DNA of 64,000 nt, taken from NCBI GenBank assembly GCA_963728445.1, contig CAVSJO010000006.1, forward strand, positions 992,001 to 1,056,000. Reading direction: 5' to 3'. A program made the position numbers and the translations under genes. This DNA comes from CAVSJO01 sp963728445 (GTDB lineage: Bacteria > Gemmatimonadota > Gemmatimonadetes > Longimicrobiales > RSA9). The notes under the pieces are model-generated. The model was not told the DNA's origin and searched no databases. It was given only the letters and a program-made list of their open reading frames with translations. Position 1 is the first letter of the stretch. Each line of letters starts with the position of its first letter. Below, piece by piece: positions 7,846 to 15,988 of the stretch.

Positions 7846-9362
7846 CCGCGTGGCTGATGTACGCCCTGGTGGTGTCGGGCCTGCTCGCGCTGGGCGCGCG
7901 GACGGCGGAAGAGGCGCTGCGATGGACCGGGCTGCCGACGCGCTGGCCGTGGCTGGCGTCGATGGTGGGCTCCGTCGCGCTGCCGATGCTGGCGAGGGCG
8001 GGCGTGAGCGGACCGGTGGCGGTTCGGGTGCTGCCGCCGCTGGTGGTCGGGTCCGTGCCGACGGCGGCCGCTCCCGGGGCGGGCGCGGGTCCGGGGGCGG
8101 TGCAGATCGCTCTCTCCGTATGGGCCACAGCCAGTGCAGTCGTGGTGGCCTGGATCCTTGTGTCTTCGTGGCGCCTGCTTCGGGAGCGAAGGCGGTGGCG
8201 CAGGGCGGAGGTGGACGGGCGCGACGTGTGGGTCTCGGAGGCCGCGGGACCGGCTGTCGTCGGATGGCTGCGGAGCGAGATCGTGGTGCCGGAGTGGGCG
8301 CTCGGGCTCGCTGACGGGCAGCGGGAGCTGATGCTTCGGCACGAGGAGCAGCACCTGCGCACGGGTGACCCGCTGGTGCTGCTTAGTGGATTCCTCATCG
8401 CCGCGCTGCTGCCGTGGAACCCGCTGACGTGGTGGCAGCTCCGCCGGATGCGGCTGGCCGTCGAGCGGGACTGCGACGGCCGGGTGCTGGCGGAGCGGAC
8501 GGACGTGCGGGATTACGGAGCGCTGCTGCTGGAAGTTGGGCGACGTCGCTCCCGACCCGCGCTGCCCTCGACCGCGCTGGGCGAGCCGAAAACTTTTCTC
8601 GAGCGGAGGATGGAAGCGATGATCGAGCGGATGCAGGGACGGCGGATGCGGCGGGCGTGCGCGGCGGGCGGCGTCGCCCTGGTTCTGGTGGCGACGGCCA
8701 TGTGCGCGGAGGACCCGACGAGCGACGGCGCGGCGGCCGCGATGCGGTCACCGCAGGCTGCGACGACGGCGACGGAGGGAAATGCGGCCCGGGCGGTGGA
8801 CCCTGCCGTGGCCGAGAATCCGACGTTCACGCCGTTCACGAAGGCGCCGGACCTGGAGAACCGGACCGAGGTCGCGGCCGCCCTGGACCGGTTCTACCCG
8901 CCGCTGCTCAGGAACGCCGGGATCGGCGGGACGGTGAACGTGTGGTTCTTCATCGACACGAACGGGCGGGTCGCGAAGACCGAAATCCAGAAGTCGAGCG
9001 GGCACGCGCCTCTGGACCAGGCGGCCCTCGAGGTGGCCGGCACCATGCAGTTCACGCCTGCCCTCAATGGGGGGACGCGAGTGCCCGTCTGGGTCGCGCT
9101 TCCGATCGTGTTCCAGCCGGCTGCCGGTTCCGCGGGTGCGGCGAAGGAGCCGGACCCGGAGAATCGCCGGCGCGCGAATCAGGATGCCCCCGCACCGATC
9201 TTCTTCGTGGACGGCGTACGACAGCCGTCCGACTGGAGCGGCATCCGGAGTCTCGATGCGAACGCGATCCAGAAGGTCGAGGTGATCAAGGGGGGCGCCG
9301 CGGAGAGGCTGTTTGGGGCGTCCGCAGCGGGCGGCGTGATCGAGATCACGCTGAAGCACTGA
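7842..9362 (+). CDS. M56 (BlaR1-like) peptidase fused to TonB C-terminal and plug-like domains
   Basis: A 506-residue inner-membrane protein. The N-terminal ~280 residues contain several membrane helices and the zinc motif HEEQH at residues 167-171, as in the BlaR1/MecR1 peptidase family. Another helix follows (ACAAGGVALVLVATAMC). Residues ~325-430 are a TonB energy-transducer-type C-terminal domain (GTVNVWFFIDTNGRVAKTEI, then HAPLDQAALEVAGTMQFTPA). The last ~55 residues resemble the plug of SusC/TonB-dependent receptors: FFVDGVRQ, IQKVEVIKGGAAERLFG, GVIEIT. It lacks the penicillin-binding sensor domain of BlaR1, so the trigger is likely envelope-related and not beta-lactam binding. It overlaps the repressor gene by 4 bp and probably destroys that repressor on signalling. 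Confidence 0.88.
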   Translation: MTAWLMYALVVSGLLALGARTAEEALRWTGLPTRWPWLASMVGSVALPMLARAGVSGPVAVRVLPPLVVGSVPTAAAPGAGAGPGAVQIALSVWATASAVVVAWILVSSWRLLRERRRWRRAEVDGRDVWVSEAAGPAVVGWLRSEIVVPEWALGLADGQRELMLRHEEQHLRTGDPLVLLSGFLIAALLPWNPLTWWQLRRMRLAVERDCDGRVLAERTDVRDYGALLLEVGRRRSRPALPSTALGEPKTFLERRMEAMIERMQGRRMRRACAAGGVALVLVATAMCAEDPTSDGAAAAMRSPQAATTATEGNAARAVDPAVAENPTFTPFTKAPDLENRTEVAAALDRFYPPLLRNAGIGGTVNVWFFIDTNGRVAKTEIQKSSGHAPLDQAALEVAGTMQFTPALNGGTRVPVWVALPIVFQPAAGSAGAAKEPDPENRRRANQDAPAPIFFVDGVRQPSDWSGIRSLDANAIQKVEVIKGGAAERLFGASAAGGVIEITLKH

Positions 9363-9449
9363 TCCTCTCCGGCCGTCGCGCCGGCCGGGGTGGGCGAACC
9401 GGGTTCATGAGCGTGGGGGCCCGCGGCGGGAAACCGGCCGCGGGTCCTG

Positions 9450-9479
9450 TTGCTTCGGAGCGCCGGCTCCCCGAATATA
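9450..9479 (+). promoter_or_regulatory. Possible promoter for the small gene and waaA
   Basis: TTGCTT at 9450-9455 is followed after 18 bp by AATATA (9474-9479), the most AT-rich short stretch in this spacer. It lies 41 bp before the small gene start. The assignment rests on these two boxes only. Confidence 0.3.
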
Positions 9480-9519
9480 CGGGCCCTCGACCCGTGTGCA
9501 CCCCTCACGACGGCTGGCC

Positions 9520-9714
9520 ATGCCCCGCTTCCGCGCGACCCTCCGCTACGGCGCTCCGCACACGTACCACGTCGTGGACGTGGAGGCCGATTCGCTGCGC
9601 GCGGCGCTGCGTGAGATCGCGGAGCGCTTTCCCCGGGACGCAGACCTGAGCGCGGACCTGCTCGAGGTTCGGAAGCAGACGGCGCCCGATCAGCGCGTCT
9701 ACACGCCGGAGTAG
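9520..9714 (+). CDS. Small hypothetical protein
   Basis: A 64-residue protein from ATG 9520 (MPRFRATLRYGAPHTYHVVD); a GTG at 9496 would add eight residues. No family is recognised. Alternating hydrophobic residues, then a predicted helix (SLRAALREIAERF) and another strand, suggest a small beta-alpha-beta fold. The gene ends two bases before the GTG start of waaA, so the two are almost certainly co-transcribed. Codon use resembles its neighbours, which supports it being real. Confidence 0.6.
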   Translation: MPRFRATLRYGAPHTYHVVDVEADSLRAALREIAERFPRDADLSADLLEVRKQTAPDQRVYTPE

Positions 9715-9716
9715 TC

Positions 9717-11048
9717 GTGCGCACGGTACTCTACCGGGGGGCTCTTCGCCTCGCGCGTCGGACGCTGCCGCTGGTCGCGCCGCTGAACGCCAAGCTCCGC
9801 CGGGGCCTCGAGGGGCGCCGCGAAGCGATTGCCTCGCTCGCCGAGTGGGCGGAACGGGAGCGGGAGCCGAGTCGTCCCCTGGTCTGGGTCCATGCGCCCT
9901 CGGTGGGGGAAGCGCTCATGGCGCAGGCGATCATCGCGGCGATGCGCCGGAACCGGCCGGACGTGCAGATCGCCTTCACGCACTTCTCTCCCTCGGCCGA
10001 GCGGCTGAAGGGGCAGCTCGGGGCCGATTGCTTCGGCTACCTTCCATGGGATCTGCCGGCCGACGTGGGGGCGGCGCTCGACGCGCTGCGACCGACGGCC
10101 CTGTCCTTCGTCCGCACGGAGATCTGGCCCGAGCTGGTCGCGGAGGCGCAGGAGCGCGGGATTCCGTCGGTCCTGGTGAACGCGGTGCTCGCCGAAGGCT
10201 CCGGCCGGTTGGGCGGTCCGGGACGGTGGCTGCTCGGTCCGGCGTACGAGAGCCTGAGCGCCGTCGGCGCGGTTTCGGCCGAGGACGCGCGCCTCTTCAC
10301 CCGGCTCGGGGTCGCGCGCGGGCGCATCCACGTCACGGGGGACGCCCGCTTCGATCAGGTGTGGCAGCGCGTGGTCGGCCACGCCGCGGGCGGCGTTCGC
10401 CATGCCTTCGGCCCTGGCGACGATGGCCGCTTCACCGTCGTCGCCGGCTCGACGTGGCCGGAGGACCACCGCCGCCTCGTGCCCGCGATCGCCGAAGCAG
10501 CGCGGCAGGTGCGCCTCCGCCTCGTCGTTGCCCCGCACGAGCCCGACTCGGCGCACCTGGCGGAGCTGGAGCGAAGCCTCGGCGCCGCGGGGCTCGACCA
10601 CGCGCGACTGTCGGAGCTCGAGGGCGGGCAGGGCCCGCTCGAGGCAGCGGAGCTGGCCGCGGTCGCCGATCCCGACGTGCGCCTGCCGCCTGCGCTCGTT
10701 CTGGACCGTCTCGGCGTCCTCGCCGACTCGTACGCCGCCGCCGACCTCGCGTACGTCGGTGGCGGCTTCGGCCGCGACGGGCTCCATTCCGTCGTGGAGC
10801 CCGCCGCGCTGGGAGTGCCCGTCCTGTTCGGACCTCGGCACGGCAACAGCAGGGAGGCCACCGAACTCGCCCGCGTCGGCGGCGGCATCGAGGTGCGCTC
10901 CGTCGCCGAGCTTCGAGCGGCGATCGTCGGCATGGCCGCCGCCCCGGAATCCGCCAGGGAGCGGGGGAGGACGGCCCGCTCATTCGTGCAGGAGCGTCTG
11001 GGTGGCGCCGAGGCGAACGCTCGCCTGGTCCTGGACGCGATCCGCTGA
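9717..11048 (+). CDS. waaA: 3-deoxy-D-manno-octulosonic acid (Kdo) transferase
   Basis: Transfers Kdo from CMP-Kdo to lipid A precursor at the cytoplasmic face of the inner membrane during LPS synthesis. The 443-residue length is typical. An N-terminal GT-B Rossmann half contains VWVHAPSVGEALMAQ and FTHFSPSAERL. It is followed by WPELVAEAQERGIPSVLVNA, VTGDARFDQV and the C-terminal nucleotide-sugar half with VAGSTWPEDH, VAPHEPD, YVGGGFGRDGLHSVVEPAALGVPVLFGP (glycine-rich loop and conserved Glu). GTG start at 9717, two bases after the previous gene. It shows that the host makes an LPS-type outer membrane. Confidence 0.94.
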   Translation: MRTVLYRGALRLARRTLPLVAPLNAKLRRGLEGRREAIASLAEWAEREREPSRPLVWVHAPSVGEALMAQAIIAAMRRNRPDVQIAFTHFSPSAERLKGQLGADCFGYLPWDLPADVGAALDALRPTALSFVRTEIWPELVAEAQERGIPSVLVNAVLAEGSGRLGGPGRWLLGPAYESLSAVGAVSAEDARLFTRLGVARGRIHVTGDARFDQVWQRVVGHAAGGVRHAFGPGDDGRFTVVAGSTWPEDHRRLVPAIAEAARQVRLRLVVAPHEPDSAHLAELERSLGAAGLDHARLSELEGGQGPLEAAELAAVADPDVRLPPALVLDRLGVLADSYAAADLAYVGGGFGRDGLHSVVEPAALGVPVLFGPRHGNSREATELARVGGGIEVRSVAELRAAIVGMAAAPESARERGRTARSFVQERLGGAEANARLVLDAIR

Positions 11049-11134
11049 CGGCAGCGGACGCGCCCCGGGATCCTCCGGCGCCGGCGCCGGTATTCACTCT
11101 TCCGGAAGACGCGACGCGCGCACGGAGGAACGCA

Positions 11135-12301
11135 TTGGCCACAGCGGAACGGACGGTCGAGCTCGGGCAGGACGAGCTGGCGCGCTACAGCCGCCACCTC
11201 GTGCTTCCCGACGTAGGAATCGAGGGGCAGCGCCGGTTGAAGGCGGCCCGGGTGCTGCTCATCGGCGCCGGAGGGCTCGGCTCGCCGGCCGCCCTCTACC
11301 TGGCGGCGGCCGGCGTCGGCACGCTCGGCCTGGTGGACTTCGACGACGTCGACACCACGAACCTGCATCGCCAGGTGCTCTTCGGGGACGGCGACGTCGG
11401 TACGCCGAAGGTCGACGCGGCGGAGCGACGCCTCTCCCAGACGAACCCCCACGTGCGGATCAGGAAGCACCCCGTACGCCTGGACAGCTCCAACGCCCTG
11501 GAGATTCTCGGGGATTACGACATCGTCGTGGACGGCAGCGACAACTTCCCCACGCGCTACCTGGTCAACGACGCCTGCGTACTCCTCGGCAAGCCGTACG
11601 TCTATGGGGCCATCTTCCGCTTCGAGGGGCAGGTCTCCGTGTTCGCGGCGCCCGACGGGCCCTGCTACCGCTGCCTCTTCCGCGAGCCGCCGCCTCCCGG
11701 GGCGGTGCCGAGCTGCGCGGAAGGAGGCGTGCTGGGCGTCCTGCCTGGCGTCGTGGGCTCGCTCCAGGCCCTCGAGGCCATCAAGTGGATCCTCCGCGCC
11801 GGCGACTCCCTCGCCGGGCGCCTCGTCATCTTCGACGCCCTCGCCCTGCGCTGGCGCGAGCTGTCCCTTCGCCGCAGCCCCGACTGCCCCGTCTGCGGCG
11901 ACGAGCCGACCATACATTCGCTCATCGACTACGAGGAGTTCTGCGGCGTGAACCAGGAACGATCGAGCTTTCAGGAAGTGCCCGAGATGACCGTGACCGA
12001 GCTCCGCGATCGCTTCGAGCGCGGCGAGCCCATCAAGGTCCTGGACATCCGCGAGCCATACGAGTGGGACATCGCCAATCTCGAAGAGCTCGGCGCGAAG
12101 CTGATCCCGCTCTCCGAGCTGGCGCAGCGCCTCGACGAGATCGATCCCGCCGAGGAGGCCGTCGTCTACTGCCGATCGGGCAGCCGCAGCGCGCGCCTCG
12201 TGCGTCAGCTACGGGCCCGTGGCTACGAGCGGCTGTGGAACCTCGAGGGCGGGATCCTGGCCTGGTCGGAGCAGATCGACCCCAGCAAGCGCCGGTACTA
12301 G
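11135..12301 (+). CDS. moeZ: ThiF/MoeB-family adenylyltransferase with C-terminal rhodanese domain
   Basis: Activates the C-terminal glycine of a ubiquitin-like sulfur carrier (MoaD or ThiS type) by adenylation. The fused rhodanese supplies sulfur, for molybdopterin or thiamine synthesis. TTG start at 11135 is supported by GGAGG at 11124-11128 and gives 388 residues. LLIGAGGLGSPAALYLAAAGVG is the nucleotide-binding loop. Other conserved segments are TTNLHRQVLF and VVDGSDNFPTRYLVND. Zinc-binding pairs are CYRC and CPVC. Residues ~283-388 form the rhodanese domain (KVLDIREPYEWDIANL) with active Cys346 in CRSGSRS. The architecture matches MoeZ/Uba4-like proteins. The actual sulfur-carrier partner is not in the window, so the thiamine versus molybdopterin role is unresolved. 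Confidence 0.92.
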   Translation: MATAERTVELGQDELARYSRHLVLPDVGIEGQRRLKAARVLLIGAGGLGSPAALYLAAAGVGTLGLVDFDDVDTTNLHRQVLFGDGDVGTPKVDAAERRLSQTNPHVRIRKHPVRLDSSNALEILGDYDIVVDGSDNFPTRYLVNDACVLLGKPYVYGAIFRFEGQVSVFAAPDGPCYRCLFREPPPPGAVPSCAEGGVLGVLPGVVGSLQALEAIKWILRAGDSLAGRLVIFDALALRWRELSLRRSPDCPVCGDEPTIHSLIDYEEFCGVNQERSSFQEVPEMTVTELRDRFERGEPIKVLDIREPYEWDIANLEELGAKLIPLSELAQRLDEIDPAEEAVVYCRSGSRSARLVRQLRARGYERLWNLEGGILAWSEQIDPSKRRY

Positions 12302-12434
12302 GCGGGGTATTGGGCCTCCGTTGGGTCGGCGGTTCTGGGCCAGGACGGCCTGCGCGGCCATGGTCGCGTAGGCCGTAACACGTTATCTTCCAAGCGATTA
12401 CGCTGTAAACCACGGACACGGAAGGCAGAGCCGA

Positions 12435-13976
12435 GTGAAGGATCGCAGGGACCAGCCGCCGGCGCAGCAGCCCACACCCTCCGGTCGGCCCATGATGATG
12501 ATCGTCGTCGGCGCCGTGATCGTCGCGGCGGGCGCGCTGGCGCTGCCGCGGACGAAGGACGGCCGCCCGGCCCCGGCGGCCGCGGCCCGGGACACGGCGG
12601 TCACGGTACGGGCGATGGACGGGGCGGTCACGGCCCGGGTGGGCGCAGCCACGGGGCCGGACAGCGCGGACGCGGCAAAGAGCGCCGCCGCCGCGCCTGG
12701 CGTGTTGCAGCACCCGTCCGACGTCGGACCGGGGAGTTCGCCTGACGCCGCGGAGGGTGATGCTCGGGACGGCGGCCCGGCCGCGACGTCGCCCGCGGCG
12801 GTGACCAACGCGGACTTCCGGGTGCCCATCGAGCCGATGGCGCCGTCGGAACGGGTCGCGAAGCCCGCGGCCGTGCACGGCATCTACCTGAATGCGTGGG
12901 CGGCGGGCTCGAGCCGAAAGCGGGCGAAGCTCATCGCTCTGGCGGACCGGACGGAAATCAACACGTTCGTGATCGACGTGAAGGACGCCACCGGCTACAT
13001 CAGCTACGAGAGTCGGGTGCCGCTGGCGAAGGCGATCGGGTCGAGCGAGCGCCGTATCGCGGACGTGCGGGGGATGCTGGCGGAGCTGAAGGAGCACGGC
13101 ATCTACCCGATCGCGCGCATCGTCGCCTTCAAGGACCCCGTGCTGGCGAAGGAGCGGCCGGACTGGGCGATCCGGGACACGACGGGCGCGGTCTGGCACG
13201 ACCGCTACGACGACGTCTGGGTGGACGCCTTCAACCGGCACGTGTGGGACTACGACATCGCCATCGCCCGCGAGGCGCTGAGCCTGGGCTTCGCGGAGGT
13301 GCAGTGGGACTACGTGCGCTTTCCGGACACGGCCGCGAGGCTCATGCGCTCGGTCGTGTGGCCGGCGGCGAACGGGCGCTCGAAGTCGGACGCGATCTCG
13401 GAGTTCATGGCGTACTCGCGCCGGGAGCTCAGCGACCTGCAGGCGCCGGTCACGGCCGACGTGTTCGGGCTGACGACGTCCGCCGGGACCGACATGGGGA
13501 TCGGGCAGTTCTGGCCGAAGATGGTCGGCGCCACCGACGTGCTCCTGCCCATGGTCTACCCGTCGCACTACATGAAGGGCTCGTACGGCATCGCGTATCC
13601 GAACGGGAGCCCGTACGAGATCGTGAAGACGGCCCTCGAGCACGCCATCCGCCGGAGCGCGGGAGTGGACAGCGCGGCCGCCGTGCGGCCGTGGCTCCAG
13701 GACTTCACCCTGGGAGAGCCTCATTATGGCCCCGAGTGGGTCCGCGCGCAGATCCAGGCGGTGTACGACGTCGGCCTGTCGGAGTGGGTGCTGTGGAACG
13801 CCGGGAGCGACTACACGATGGCGGCCCTGACGTCCGAGGGCGCACGAGCGCCGCGGTACCCGATCCCGCACTGGTCGCCGGCCGCTCCGCCGGCGCCGGT
13901 TCCCGAGCATGGCCCGGACGTTCTCGGCGCGCCCGTGCACGCGGACACCGCCGGGACGGGCCCGGGAGGGCATTAG
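12435..13976 (+). CDS. Membrane-anchored putative glycoside hydrolase (DUF4015)
   Basis: A 513-residue protein from GTG 12435 with an N-terminal anchor helix (MMMIVVGAVIVAAGALAL, about residues 20-38). An Ala/Asp-rich spacer follows, and a TIM-barrel-like domain runs from about residue 145 to 480. Motifs typical of the DUF4015/PF13200 putative glycosyl hydrolase family are HGIYLNAWAAG, INTFVIDVKDATGYISY, IYPIARIVAFKDP, EVQWDYVRFPD, VTADVFGLTTSA and VLLPMVYPSHYM. Substrate is unknown. It probably acts in the periplasm or on the cell surface. No partner gene is adjacent: the gene stands alone after moeZ (133-bp gap) and converges on the MutS-like gene. Confidence 0.85.
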   Translation: MKDRRDQPPAQQPTPSGRPMMMIVVGAVIVAAGALALPRTKDGRPAPAAAARDTAVTVRAMDGAVTARVGAATGPDSADAAKSAAAAPGVLQHPSDVGPGSSPDAAEGDARDGGPAATSPAAVTNADFRVPIEPMAPSERVAKPAAVHGIYLNAWAAGSSRKRAKLIALADRTEINTFVIDVKDATGYISYESRVPLAKAIGSSERRIADVRGMLAELKEHGIYPIARIVAFKDPVLAKERPDWAIRDTTGAVWHDRYDDVWVDAFNRHVWDYDIAIAREALSLGFAEVQWDYVRFPDTAARLMRSVVWPAANGRSKSDAISEFMAYSRRELSDLQAPVTADVFGLTTSAGTDMGIGQFWPKMVGATDVLLPMVYPSHYMKGSYGIAYPNGSPYEIVKTALEHAIRRSAGVDSAAAVRPWLQDFTLGEPHYGPEWVRAQIQAVYDVGLSEWVLWNAGSDYTMAALTSEGARAPRYPIPHWSPAAPPAPVPEHGPDVLGAPVHADTAGTGPGGH

Positions 13977-13987
13977 TCGCGGGTCTG

Positions 13988-14057
13988 CCCCCGGTCCGCA
14001 GGGCGTCCGCCGGGTCGGTCCGCGGGGCGCCAGCCACCCGGTCCGGAGGGTGTCAGC
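13988..14057. repeat. Three-copy 23-24-bp direct repeat at a convergent gene junction
   Basis: GGTCCG followed by a conserved GGG(C/T)G(T/C)C block starts at 13993, 14017 and 14040. The last copy extends into the 3' end of the minus-strand gene. It lies between the stop codons of two converging genes and is distinct in sequence from other junction repeats in the window. Confidence 0.6.
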
Positions 14058-15984
14058 CCTCCTGGTCGGCGCCTTCGTCAGGCGGCCCGAGGCCGGCAAG
14101 ACGCATCAGCCGGAGCGCGTTGCGGGATGTGGCGGGGCCGGGGCGCAGCGCATAGTCGAAGTCCATGCGTGGCTCCTCGTCGCCCGGGACGACCTCCTCC
14201 CTGAAGTGAACGGAACGAAGCGCCGGAGCGAGGGCGGGATCGGTGGCCAGACTCAGGTCGTGTGTCGCGAGGGCGCCGATCGATTTCGTTCGGAGCAGTC
14301 GGTTCAGCACCCACCGTGCGCCTTCCCCGTGCTCTTCCGCGTTCGTGCCCTGCAGGATCTCGTCGAGCAGGTAGAGCACGCGGCCACTGCCGGACTCCGC
14401 CGCGTCGACGAGTGCCTTGAGTCGCCGGACCTCCGCCATGAACAGGGACACGCCCTCCGCGAGAGAGTCCCGGATCCGCATGCTCGTGAACGGCCGGAGC
14501 GGCGTGGCCACGTAGCGGCCGGCGCACACTGGGGCGCCCGTGCCCGCGAGGACGGCGTTCGCACCGATCGCCCGTAGCAGCGTGCTCTTTCCGGCCATGT
14601 TCGAGCCGGTCACCAGGAGCGCCGTGCCCGGCGGGCCCAGGGACACGTCATTTCCGACGCGGCCCTTCCGCGGCAGCAGAGGGTGGGCGAGGCCCTGGGC
14701 GTCCAGCCCCGCGGGCCCGTCACGCAGCTCCGGGCCCGTCCAATCCGGCCGCTCCCGCGCCAGCGTCGCCGTCGCCGCGAGCGCCTCCAGCTCGCCGAGC
14801 CCCTCGAGCCAGTCCCGGGGCCGACCCCGGTTCCGCTCCGCCCACGCCTCGAGGCGGGCCTCGGCGTGGAAGTCCCACAGAACCAGCAGCTGCGCGAAGA
14901 GGTGCACGAGGGACAGGCGCAGGTCCGCCAGATGCAGAATGCGCGACAGGCGACGCAGCTCCGACGCAGCGTCCCGCGCACGCGTCGGTTTGCCGCCTCC
15001 GCCGGCGGCGATCAGGTCGGGCGGATCGTCTGCGCCGACGCTTCGCAGCCGGCCCCGAATTGTCCGCAGCAGCGGCGCTTCGGGGCGCAGGGTGGCCGCC
15101 GCGTCCAGCAGCGATACCACCTCCGCGAGGCCGTCGGCCGGCGAAGCGTCCCGTCGGACCCGGTTCAGATCGCTCCCGAACGCCACGGTGAGCAGCAGGT
15201 TCGCGGCGACCGTCGCGACCCACCAGTGGCCGGGCAGGATGCCCGCGGCGTCGAGAGCGACGAGCGCCAGCGTCGCTGCGGTGAGCAGCCGGGCGCCCGC
15301 CAGGAGGGCGGGACGGCCGCGGAGCCACGGATCGCCCTCGGTCCAGTCGAGGAAGCGCTCGACCCGGCCCGTACGCAGGGAGCCGGCCAGCCGCCCGCGT
15401 GCGGCGAGCTCGTCGCGCAGGTCGTCTTCGACCGCCAGCTCGATCACCGCCGCCCGCCTGGCGCGGCAGACCTCGAGCTTGGCCGGCTCGAGGAGTGTGC
15501 GGACGAGGGCAGCGCGTCCCGCCGGGGTCGCGACGGGACCGAACAGCCGCACGAGGGACGCGCGGCCGAAGACGTCGAGGTCGGCGGCGTACGGGTGATC
15601 GGGGGCTGCCTCCGGGCCGCGCCAGGCCGGAAGCGCGTCCCAGTCCCGCTCGAGGCGGCGCAGCCCCTCGGCGGCGAGGCGCTCACGGACGCGGGCCCGC
15701 GCCGCGCGGCTGCGGAGCACGCCGTGCGCGATGACGAGGGTGACAAAGGTGGCGGTGGCTACGAGGGTGAGGATCAGCGGGGCGAGGCGTTCGGACGGCG
15801 TCGCCACCTCCTGCCACACGAGCCCGGCGAGGACGCCGAGGAAGGCGAACAGGCGCGCGTTCGCAACCACGTCCATTCGCTGGACCAGCGAGCGTCGTAG
15901 CTCGGCGTGCGTCTTTTCGGCCTGGGCGTAGCGCTCGCCGATGGAGGCGGCACGCGCGGGGCCGTCGCGTCGAGCGCGGCTCAC
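14053..15984 (-). CDS. Membrane-anchored MutS-family ATPase
   Basis: A 643-residue protein from GTG 15984. The longer frame upstream would overlap the EAL gene, whereas this start follows its stop by 4 bp. The N-terminus has a coiled coil and two membrane helices (ARLFAFLGVLAGLVW; LAPLILTLVATATFVTLVIAHGV). A second hydrophobic pair lies near residue 230-270. The C-terminal half is a MutS domain V ATPase: Walker A GSNMAGKST, then GAPVCAGRYVATPLRPFTSMRI, and Walker B VLYLLDEILQGTN followed by GALATHDLSLA. The mismatch-recognition domain I of true MutS is absent. The family is widespread but its job is not settled. Last gene of the minus-strand cluster. Confidence 0.86.
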   Translation of the reverse strand: MSRARRDGPARAASIGERYAQAEKTHAELRRSLVQRMDVVANARLFAFLGVLAGLVWQEVATPSERLAPLILTLVATATFVTLVIAHGVLRSRAARARVRERLAAEGLRRLERDWDALPAWRGPEAAPDHPYAADLDVFGRASLVRLFGPVATPAGRAALVRTLLEPAKLEVCRARRAAVIELAVEDDLRDELAARGRLAGSLRTGRVERFLDWTEGDPWLRGRPALLAGARLLTAATLALVALDAAGILPGHWWVATVAANLLLTVAFGSDLNRVRRDASPADGLAEVVSLLDAAATLRPEAPLLRTIRGRLRSVGADDPPDLIAAGGGGKPTRARDAASELRRLSRILHLADLRLSLVHLFAQLLVLWDFHAEARLEAWAERNRGRPRDWLEGLGELEALAATATLARERPDWTGPELRDGPAGLDAQGLAHPLLPRKGRVGNDVSLGPPGTALLVTGSNMAGKSTLLRAIGANAVLAGTGAPVCAGRYVATPLRPFTSMRIRDSLAEGVSLFMAEVRRLKALVDAAESGSGRVLYLLDEILQGTNAEEHGEGARWVLNRLLRTKSIGALATHDLSLATDPALAPALRSVHFREEVVPGDEEPRMDFDYALRPGPATSRNALRLMRLAGLGPPDEGADQEG

Positions 15985-15988
15985 GGCA

